A DNA stretch of 64,000 bases from Agrostemma githago (taxonomy: Eukaryota; Streptophyta; Magnoliopsida; Caryophyllales; Caryophyllaceae), in the NCBI GenBank assembly GCA_958450325.1, contig OY288256.1, positions 12,990,557 through 13,054,556 on the forward strand, read 5' to 3'. Position numbers and translations under genes: made by a program. The notes under the pieces are model-generated. The model was not told the DNA's origin. It was given only the letters and a program-made list of their open reading frames with translations, and did not search any database. Shown in pieces: positions 55,163 through 64,000 of this stretch (positions within the stretch are counted from its first letter, which is position 1; every line of letters begins with the position of its first letter).

Positions 55163-57156
55163 GTGTTGGTTGGATCAGAACGTACAGGTAATATCCGCCA
55201 AAACCTCATTGAATTATTAAAAACTAACATGGATTGTTTTGCTTGGTCGCATGATGATATGGTAGGTATAGATCCGAGCGTTATAACCCACAGGCTAAGT
55301 GTGGACCCAAGCTACAAACTAGTCCAGCAGAAGAGAAGGAAGTTTGCCCTAGAGAGAAACCAAGTCATAAATCAGGAGGTAGACAGTCTGCTGGCTGCCA
55401 GAAAAATCAGGGAGGTGAAGTATCCAGAATGGCTGTCTAACGTGGTGGTGGTCCCAAAAAAGAATGGCAAATGGAGGGTGTGCGTCGATTTTACCGACTT
55501 GAACAAGGCATGCCCAAAAAGATCCATTTCCTCTGCCGCACATAGATGCCATGGTGGATGCTACAGCAGGCCACGAGAGGCTAACCTTTCTTGATGCGTG
55601 GAGTGGGTACAACCAGATCAAGATGCATCCAGCAGACCAGGAGAAGACGGCCTTCAGATCTGAGAGAGATTTATCTCCAGATCCTCAAATAGATGTCGGC
55701 TGTTCTATGACGTCCTGAAGAAGGCACAAAGGTTTGATTGGACAGCAGAGCACGAGAGGGCGTTCAGCGAGCTGAAGCACTACCTCAGCGCTCCACCTCT
55801 GCTGTCAAAACCAAGGCCTGGAGAACCACTTTTCCTGTATTTATCAGTAACCGAGGTAGCAGTCAGCGCGGTATTAGTACGTGAGCACCAAGGAGCACAA
55901 CGCCCAGTATATTATGTCAGTAAGTCTCTGCTTCCTGCAGAGACCAGGTACACATCCCTTGAAAAACTTGTACTTACACTTGTTACATCGTCTTATAAAC
56001 TTCGACCTTATTTTGAATCGCATGCTATTTCCGTAATAACAAATTATCCACTAAAAATTATTATGAGAAAACCTGAGTTATCAGGAAGAATGGCCAAGTG
56101 GTCTATACACTTGAGCGACTTCGACCTGAAATTTGTCCCCAGAACTGCGATAAAGTCTCAGGCGTTAGCAGACTTCGTATCCGACTTCAGTCCAGCACTG
56201 CAGACCCAGGAAGAGAAAGACATCCTGCTCCTTCAGGAGGACAAAGGCAAACAGGTGTGGAAGCTAAATGTAGATGGCGCCTCCAACATGCGAGGATCTG
56301 GAGTAGGATTAGTTCTTAAGTATCCTTAGGGGGATCTCGTAGTCCAAGCAGTACGGTGCGAGTTCCGGACAACAAACAACGAGGCAGAATATGAAGCTCT
56401 AATCTTAGGTCTCCAGCTGGCCCTAGACATCAAAATCAAGCGCCTGGAGGCATATAGTGATTCCCAGCTGATAGTCAATCATGTGACTGGCTCGTATGCG
56501 GCAAAAGATTCTAAGATGATGGCCTACCGGGAAGAGGCGAAGGAGCTTTCCCTTAGATTCATAGCCTTCTCAATCAACCAAATCCCAAGGGACTAGAACG
56601 TAGAAGCAGACGCCCTAGCCACCCTGGGGGCAACCTTCAAACCAGGCGTAGTTTCCACCAAACCCATTGTCCATGTACTGAAGCCAGCAGTTTGGAAAGG
56701 TACACAGGAACACCAGATGCCGAGGGAGGAGGAGAATTCACCAGACCAGGGGTTGCAGTGGCTGCAGGAAGCAGGAGTCTGCAGCACCTCAGCAGAACAA
56801 GAAGAAATCTTCGACTGGAGAAAACCCTACAAAGAATGGCTGCAAAACGATATTCTGCCAGTAAACAAGAAGGAAACCCGAAGTTTTAGGATGAAAGCGT
56901 CCAAGAGGCAGAGGTGGTTATGCATGACCTCCATAGTGGTGAGTGTGGAAATCATGTAGGGGGCAAGAGTCTATCCAACAAAGCACTCCGCCAAGGTTAC
57001 TACTGGCCGACAATGCGCAAGGACACGAGGGAATATGTTAAGAAGTGTGACGCCTGCCAGAGACATGCACCAGTCAATCACCAACCAGCAGAGCCGTTGC
57101 ACCCAATAATTTCTCCCTGGCCCTTCATGAAGTAGGGGATAGATATTGTTGGCAAG
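55163..57156 (+). pseudogene. Pol of the Tat-lineage element: RT, RNase H, second RNase H, integrase N-terminus; decayed
   Basis: The frame 55163-55594 carries the RT start (REVKYPEWLSNVVVVPKKNG, then CVDFTDLNKACPK). After a frame change LTFLDAWSGYNQIKMHPAD follows, but the catalytic YVDD region is deleted near 55680-55730. RNase H follows (WTAEHERAFSELKHYLSAPP), then a second, plant-type RNase H (WKLNVDGASNMRGSGVGL ... EYEALILGLQLA), a hallmark of the Tat lineage. Next is the integrase zinc region (YYWPTMRKDTREYVKKCDAC). In-frame TAG stops occur at 56327, 56594 and 57133. The integrase core is cut at 57156, inside its first conserved block (GIDIVGK), by insertion of the next element. Confidence 0.8.
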
Positions 57157-58527
57157 TGACAGGCTAAAGTCGTATGCCTCAAATTAGAATTTATAAGCAC
57201 TTAAATCTAGATACTAAAACATAGTATAGTAGAAATAAGGGTCGAACCCAAGGGAATCAGAATAACGAATTTATGCTAACTAACTGTAGACGAAAATAAT
57301 CAATCTCTAATGAAATTAAAGATCGTAGTAACCAAGGGGGGGTTTTGGATGATTTTTTAACAACTAAAATTGATAAAGATTAAAACTTTAACTAAATCAA
57401 ATGATGAGAAAGAACTTAGACACAAGCACAAATCCACACTCAATAGCGATTGATCATCGTAAGACGGTTTCAATTAATAACCTTGACTACTCTATCGTGA
57501 ACATGAAATTCCAATTCTCTTAAGAATAGTTAACTAAAACGAATCCCGTTCTTAATTAACCCTAACCGTAAAACAACCTAAACAATCCGGTTCTAGGTTC
57601 AATTAGACGGAAGCAATATAGATCTGAGAATTCGATAGAGAATAAATAGCACGTACAATCCAGTCGCGCCTTAGATATTTATGTGAATTGCTTCTAAGTA
57701 CTAATATCAACGTATCCCGTTCAATATTAATTCCTAGCTGTTACCAATGTAAAGTTAATCAGTAAATCCTACTCAATTAACAATACTAACGATAGAATGA
57801 AGAAATCAAGTACTAGTTGCGCATCTAGCAATCAATAACAATCATTCATAAATTTAATAACAAAGCAATTCACAATAATCAAGATTAATAATTAAAACAT
57901 TCAAACTCACAAACGATTATCAAGTGCTTCAAAGGCTTGAATCTAAGTAAAGGAAATTAGTTACACATACTTGCGATGGAAAATTAGGGTTCTTCAAAGT
58001 TCTCCCTTTTCTTCTCCAATCTTACGTTAAACTAGATGTGAATAGATATGAATCAATAAAACTAAGGCTAAACTTAACTAATAAAAGTTTACTAATAATA
58101 AAATAATAATAAAAACATCCTAGTAATAATAAAGTTTCCTAATTAAAATCCAAATCTTAAAACGTAGCAAAATAAAACAAAATAAGCCGGAATGCATAGT
58201 ACGTTACAGGCCACCGCGCGACCCGCACAGCTCTCGCGCGACTCGCAGGATCGCGCGACTCGCTTGGAGTCTGGGCGACTCTCGTGGCAGGCTGGAGCTG
58301 TTTCATGCAATTCTTCGATTCTGTCGTTCCGGGTCTTCAAGTGGGCTTTCTTCTTCTTCTTGTTTTATTCGCTCTTAGCCCAAACCGATGGTCCAATGGT
58401 TAGCATCCTCAAAATAGCCTATATTACATTCATACCAAATTGACACAAATGTAATACAAGACAACCGATTTAGCTCACAAAATATACCAAAACCGTCGTA
58501 ATAAATACGACTAAATACGGCCCATCA
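57157..58527 (-). repeat. 3' LTR of the minus-strand gag-protease element (1371 bp)
   Basis: Plus-strand TGACAGGCTAAAG at 57157 to ...CGGCCCATCA at 58527, giving TG...CA ends on either strand. It contains several CGCGACTCGC-like motifs at 58203-58285. The purine-rich tract (minus GCGTGGGGATA) follows immediately inside. Confidence 0.85.
58203..58285. repeat. CGCGACTCGC motif cluster in the LTR
   Basis: Four to five copies of (G)CGCGACTCGC or close variants in about 80 bp, in otherwise AT-rich LTR sequence. A further short group lies in the element interior at about 60648-60690. Confidence 0.65.
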
Positions 58528-58542
58528 AATATCCCCACGCTT
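58528..58542 (-). other. Polypurine tract
   Basis: On the minus strand, a purine-rich run (AGCGTGGGGATA, then TT) directly precedes the 3' LTR: the expected plus-strand priming site. Confidence 0.6.
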
Positions 58543-61179
58543 GAACCTTTACTCGTCCTCGAGTAAATCTCAAGGAACACAATAAACACAACCGTCACCG
58601 GTCCAAAATGCGTGAGAATAACATTACACACCGGCCCTCACTCGTCTTCCACCAAACTCCCTCATTTTGAGATAATGCACCTTCTAATAACATTCTTGTG
58701 AAACTCAACTCAAAGGCTCAATTGACTTAACACACCCAATATCAAACTATTATCATTGACCCAATTCATCAAAACAAGGCACATTAGCAAATAAATATAA
58801 GCTAAAATTCATATCTAACGCCCCTTATTTCTCCAATCCTAGAACGGATCACATGTGCTACAAATATCACCGGTGGTACAAGACATATACCACAATATTC
58901 CACAACCCACACATGCAATCAATCCTAAACGCCTCTAATAGTTCAATATACCAAACAAATATCACCAATCACATATAATTTAGTGCTACGACTACATCGC
59001 ACCGCGATTCTTCTCACCTTAGCCAACTAATCCTACCCTTCCGACCTTCTATGACGTCCTTCTTATGACGCCACCACAAAAAACGGAGAACCTAGTAGTG
59101 ATTTTTTTCCTAATTCCCTCATTTTGCCTAAAGCGTCCGCCCTTGCGGATTTTCACTCCAGCTTTCATTTTTTTTCCTCACACTACTCTCGTGGCACGCA
59201 ACTCGATTTTTCTTTTTACCCGGAGCGCCCTTTCGGGTTTTCACTCCGTCCTCGGCCACATTCCCCATTCTTGCCTAGGCGCCCTTTCCAGGTTTTCACC
59301 TAGCCGGGTTTATTTATTTCTTTTTGTTTTTTTTCTCTCTCTCTTTTTTTTTTTCAAATTACAGCACAAAATGACGGTTACATGATGAGACAAATATATA
59401 AATCTCTCCCCACGCTTATTCCGAGCATTGTCCTCAATGATAGATAAAGGACAAACACAAAAACAAGAAACGGGGAAAAAGACCTTCAAAATCGAGAAAC
59501 AACTCATTGTAATCACTCGTCTCACAAATACTCACTAATGACATTCTCCAACAGCTATCCGGACAAACAGAACCAATCACTTAGAATAAGTAAAACAAGA
59601 GCCTCGTCCTCAAACCGCGGGAAGAGTAGTGTACAAGATCCATCAATGTTATGTAAACCTTGGCTATATCACATCGCCTACATTCACTTCCCCTGTCACA
59701 CTCCAAACAATATTGAACATCGGCTATTCAAAAAGACCAACGACGGAACCGACAACAACTCCAATTGAACCAATCGGAACAACCACAGCACAACGACACA
59801 ATTAACACCAATCTGCCACCAACATCCACACGACCAAACTCGCCCAAAACTATAATCAACAAAAATCGAGTCGAACTCGGGGGGCAGATTCAAACCAAAT
59901 CAACAAAACAGGCTGAATATTCTTACCTAATTCCAGAATTATGCTCGAAAACACTGAAGCTGACTAGCTCCCCAACCACGGCAGAACACCGGTCGACCCA
60001 ACAGTACCATAAGAGCAATTTAAGTTTGCAGACCAATACCTGGTCACTCCAATTGATCATGACCCGAAACACGATCCCGTGAACTGACTGGCAGGCTGAC
60101 ACAGATTGAGACGAACCAAACTGACAGACACACACCACGCGCACGAAGGTTGACAGACACAGACCATGCGACCATCAATAGTGAACGGACCCACCCGAGA
60201 CCGGCGACCGGACTGACACCATTCACGAAATACGTCCCTCCGACTAGCTGTTGTCACCATGACCCCCACCAGCTCTCAAATTCGTATGTCAGCAGCCCAG
60301 TTCCGACCATAAAGCTCCGACTCGAGGACCATAACACTTCAATTGACGAAATCCTCACATGGAACCGTCAATCGAAACATATCGATTCACCTCCAATTTC
60401 TAGGGTATGGAAGGAAGGTGAGTGATATGGAAGGGATAGATTTATAGTGGGTAGGAGAATAGAAGGATTGGATGAAATTTATTTGGGTTAGGAAGGAAGA
60501 AAAGAAGGGATGAGGGTGAGATTTGAGAAAGTAAAAGGATGGAGATGAAGGGAGGAAGAAGATGGAGTAAGGGGTCTGTGTGTTTGATTTTTTTGATTTT
60601 TTAATTTTTTTTTTAATAATAAACAACTTACCTGTGTGAGGAGGGGACGCACGAGTCGCATAGGGTCCGCGCGACTCGCGCGGATGCCTGTGAATCCGTC
60701 TTTTTTTTTTCAATTTTCGCTCAGATTTCGAGGAATCTCCATGCTAGTCGCCCAAGACCCATGCTAGTCGCCCCATCTCCTGGAAAATCGACGCTCTTCT
60801 CCTAATAAAACATCAAAAGTTAGTAATAAAAACTAAGTTTAAGAAAAACAACGATTAAGAAAAACAACGAAATTAATACTACGAACTATGACCCGTAAAA
60901 TAAAATTTTACAATAAAAGTCTACAAAGCGGGTTGCCTCCCGGAAGCGCTTTTGTTTAAAGTCGTTCGCTCGACTGCGATGGAGGTTAGGTAGAAGACGT
61001 CATGTCCGAGAGCTTGCTTCTCCCGACATCCGATTCGTCACTCCTTGTATGAGTCGGCTTAAGCCTTATGCCGACTACATCTTTCACTTTTCCATTTTTA
61101 AATTGTAAGACCTTTGTTCCCTTCCTTGAGCTAGGACGCGTCATCCAATTATCAAACCATGACCTCGGTTTACCTTTAT
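58543..61179 (-). other. Non-coding interior where RT and integrase are expected
   Basis: 2.6 kb without any recognisable reverse transcriptase, RNase H or integrase motif in either strand. It has C-rich and T-rich low-complexity parts (58560-59390), a short CGCGACTCGC group (about 60648-60690), and at about 60930-60980 a conserved-looking block (GGGTTGCCTCCCGGAAGCGC) seen in other plant gag-only retroelement families. Confidence 0.6.
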
Positions 61180-63663
61180 TCAGCTCCGCGTCCTTACGCG
61201 ACTCCCAAAGAATGACACACTTGGGTCCCTCAGAAGGAGATTCCTGAAAAATTTCGACAAAAAATCCTTGCTAGAAGAGGTAGACGAGATCGGTTTAGGA
61301 ACAGATTTCACCACTTCTTCTTGTGAGTTAGGAGATAAATGGTTAAAAACATCAACCCGACACAATGTATTGTCTTTCGGGGAGTGAGGACTAGGCTTAT
61401 TTATGTCGAATTTAACGATTCTACCCTCAAATTCCATGCTAAGTGAGCCATTAGGGACATCGATTTTTGTTCCCGCGGTCTTTAAGAACGGTCGTCCTAG
61501 AATGATAGGAGTTGCACTATAGTCATGTTCCATGTCTAAAACATAAAAATCGGCCGGAAAGACCAACTTATCAACTTTAACTAGGACATTCTCTACAACT
61601 CCCTTAGGATAGACACTCGATCGATCTGCTAGTTGCACCATTTTCCCGGTTCCCCTCATATGACCAAGTCTAAGAGATTCGTATATAGAAAGAGGGATCA
61701 CATTAATGGAAGCTCCTAAATCTAACATAAATTTGTCAAACAATGTATCCCCTATGGTGCAAGGTATAGTAAACATGCCCGGGTCGCCACATTTAGGGGG
61801 TAATTTCTTTTGATATATAGCCGACACATATTCACTAACCTCCCCTTTCTTAGCTCCCTTCAATTTGTTATTCCTTTTAATAGTACATAATTCTTTCAAG
61901 AATTTAGCATATTTAGGAATACTCTTTAAAAGATTAAGAAGGGGAATGTTTACCTCGCACTTTTCAAATACCTCGTAGATATCCTTGTCGTGCTCACAAC
62001 GACGGGTGCGCTAGAGTGCCTCGGGAAAAGGAACATCCGGTTCCGACACCGGTGTAGTAGGAGTAATCAACTCCTTCTCTTGCACATTCGGGGTTTCCTC
62101 ACTTTCCTCGATCACTAACTCATCCTCATGTACCATAGCTTCCTTGACCTTCCTCTTCGCCTTGTCGGCCTCCACCAATTGTCTCCCATTCCTTAGAGAT
62201 ACCGCACTCACGTTTTCCTTCGAAAGAATGGTTTGACTAGGTAATTTCCCCGAATCTCGAGCCTCCAACCTACCAATGGCGGTCGCCATTTGGCCCATTT
62301 GGATTTCCAGATTTTGAATGCTAGCTTTGTTCTCCGTATGGTTTTGAAGAACCATAGCTTGGAGATTAGACATTTGACTCGTAACTGTGGCTTAATTAGC
62401 AACTAAGGCACGTATCATATCCTCGGTGGACATTTGACTACTAGGTGGAGGTTGAGTAGGAACCGTGTTTGCAACTTGTTGCTTAGCAAAGAATTGTTGC
62501 TTTGATTGACCAAATTGATTACCTTGATTAATTTCTTGGTCGCCTTCCCGATTCCTCCACCTCATGTTCGGATGATGTCTCCATCGGGGATTGAAGGTAT
62601 TAGAGTAAGGATCCAACACTCCATTCACCTCCTCTTGACCTTCTTCATACATTTGAGGGCAACGCTCACTCGGGTGTCCCTCGGTAGAACAAATCCCGCA
62701 CATCATAACTTGATTCGTTTTCCCCGACATCATATTTTGGACAAGAGACGTTAAGCTATCAACTTTATGTTCAAGACTCGAGGATGATGAATTACCTATG
62801 GCATGCACTCCCCGTTTAGGGAACTTACGAGAGAAATCCCGAGAGCTTTCAGCTAGTTCTTGGATAACCTCGATAGCAGCATCCGGGCTTTTATTCACGA
62901 TCGACCCTCCACATGCCGCATTCACAGTGCAAGCATCTTCCACACAAAGACCTCCACAAAAATACATAACAAGGTCTTGAGGATTGTAGCCATGGTAGGG
63001 GCATGTAGCACACAACTTCTTGAAACGTTCCCAATACTCATACATCGTCTCGCCATCTCGTTGCTCCGCATTACTAATATGCTTCTTCAACTGGGAGGCT
63101 CGAGATGCCGAAAAGTACTTCTCAAGGAACGCCTTCTTCATCTTCACCCATGTATCAATACTTGCTGGTGGCAAGTAATACAACCAATCCCTAGCAGCAT
63201 CCTTCAACGAGAAGGGAAAGGCCCTTAGCTTAAGCTGCTCATCAGTGACGGAAGCCGGCTTCATACTCAAGCAAACAATATGAAAATCCGACAAGTGCTT
63301 GTTAGGGTCCTCGCCGCTTAAGCCATGGAATGTGGGTAATTGATGGATCAAACCCGACTCCAATTCGAAAGTGGCATTCGCACCCAATGGTGGGTACGTG
63401 ATGCACAAAGGTTGTTGTGCGAGATCGGGTGCTGTCAGCTGCTTAATCGTGTTGGCCATGGTATACGACTCGTCTTCGGATTCGGAAGAAACTTCGTTCA
63501 CCTCTGGAAAAACAAGAATATCGTTATTCAACTCTAGATCCTCGAATTCTTGTGTTCCGATAACTATTGCTCCTTCTCCGATTCTTCTTGACCTGAAAAA
63601 GGTGCGTTCAATCTCTGAGTCGAAAGGCTCGAGCTTCAAGTTAGAAGAACGGGTATTATACAT
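61180..63663 (-). pseudogene. Gag-protease polyprotein with two in-frame stop codons
   Basis: One minus-strand frame of about 828 codons starting at 63663 (MYNTRSSNLKLEPFDSE). Gag domain: GEDPNKHLSDFHIVCLSMKP, then AARDWLYYLPPASIDTW and FLEKYFSASRASQLKKHI. A CCHC zinc knuckle follows (CGICSTEGHPSERC, residues about 334-347). A retropepsin follows in 61899-61180: DKFMLDLGASINVIPLSIYE (active-site D, with LGAS in place of the usual D-S/T-G) and IILGRPFLKTAG. TAA at 62392-62394 and TAG at 62011-62013 interrupt the frame, and each fits a single-base change; no frameshift separates the parts. Gag packages the RNA and protease matures it; RT and integrase would have to come from another element. 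Confidence 0.8.
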
Positions 63664-63743
63664 AAACTACGAATAAATTAGCTATAATAAAAAAAAATAA
63701 TTAAAAACTACACTAGAAAACACAAAAGTAATTAATACCGACT

Positions 63744-63760
63744 CCCCGGCAACGGCGCCA
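63744..63760 (-). other. Primer-binding site (tRNA-Asp type) of the gag-protease element
   Basis: Plus-strand CCCCGGCAACGGCGCCA, identical to the plant tRNA-Asp 3' end. The same primer type is used by the element at 3549-3565. Confidence 0.9.
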
Positions 63761-63764
63761 AAAT

Positions 63765-64000
63765 TTGACAGGCTAAAGTCGTATGCCTCAAATTAGAATT
63801 TATAAGCACTTAAATCTAGATACTAAAACGTAGTATAGTAGAAATAAGGGTCGAACCCAAGGGAATCAGAATAACGAATTTATGCTAACTAAGTGTAGAC
63901 GAAAATAATCAATCTCTAATCAAATTAAAGATCGTAGTAACCAAGGGGGGGTTTTGGATGATTTTTTAATAACTAAAATTGATAAAGATTAAAACTTTAA
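63765..64000 (-). repeat. 5' LTR of the gag-protease element (partial)
   Basis: Begins TGACAGGCTAAAG and matches 57157-57392 with four substitutions and no indel up to the window edge. Confidence 0.9.

Larger units (their letters stand above)
57157..64000 (-). mobile_element. Young non-autonomous LTR retrotransposon with gag-protease only
   Basis: Minus-strand element. Its 3' LTR is 57157-58527 and its 5' LTR starts at 63765 and runs past the window end. Over the 236 bp available the two LTRs differ at 4 positions (about 98.3% identity), so the insertion is recent. It encodes gag and protease (63663-61180). The space where RT, RNase H and integrase should be is 2.65 kb of non-coding sequence. 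It is inserted in the integrase of the Tat-lineage element. The target duplication would be GCAAG (57152-57156); its partner is outside the window. Confidence 0.85.

Noticed and set aside
59065..59385. 106-codon plus-strand ORF with Phe-rich sequence
   Set aside because: It lies in the non-coding interior of the retroelement and is T-rich low complexity; no domain.

Overview
This is plant nuclear DNA, most likely from a eudicot. It has GT-AG introns, two host genes of plant-specific type, and a very dense load of plant transposable elements of every major class. The species cannot be read from the sequence. Only about 10 kb (26.2-37 kb) is host-gene territory; the rest is layered mobile DNA.

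Layout. 1-5.2 kb: remnants of LTR retrotransposons, including a minus-strand element with a tRNA-Asp primer site and a 1.64-kb LTR whose promoter carries an array of a GC-rich palindrome. 5.2-13.35 kb: sequence ending in a Helitron-like 3' terminus, with two F-box-like fragments and an XS-domain-like ORF, read here as a gene-capturing Helitron. 13.366-24.573 kb: an apparently complete 11.2-kb Mutator-like element (MULE) set in a TA microsatellite. It has two convergent genes whose exons splice without a stop: a five-exon FAR1-type transposase (817 codons) and a ten-exon protein (1247 codons) with two tandem Ulp1/C48 protease lobes. The first lobe keeps His/Asp/Gln/Cys; the second has lost both His and Cys. 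About 60 GTAACAC-type motifs fill its introns and spacers at roughly 22-nt steps. 24.6-26.4 kb: small transposons, a LINE RNase H remnant and a Helitron end.

26.4-29.5 kb: a single-exon DUF761-type membrane protein gene (+). 30.3-36.8 kb: an eight-exon cationic amino acid transporter gene (-), closest in motif and structure to CAT9, tail-to-tail with the first gene and with transposons in its 3.5-kb first intron. 37-40.5 kb: AT-rich sequence with a MITE, a Helitron end and a 430-bp direct duplication.

40.485-49.271 kb: a CACTA element (AAA target duplication, CACTA termini, subterminal TCCTACGGA repeats) carrying minus-strand fragments of a Miro GTPase and of another Ulp1 protease, split by a 3.5-kb hAT element with a perfect 8-bp duplication and a frameshifted transposase. 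50.2-51.8 kb: the 3' part of a Helitron helicase. 52.4-57.156 kb: a decayed Tat-lineage Ty3/gypsy element (+), interrupted in its integrase by a young minus-strand LTR element (57.157 kb to beyond the window) that encodes gag-protease but no reverse transcriptase.

The most unusual object is the MULE with the two-lobed Ulp1 protein and the phased GTAACAC motifs. The two host genes show no evident functional link.
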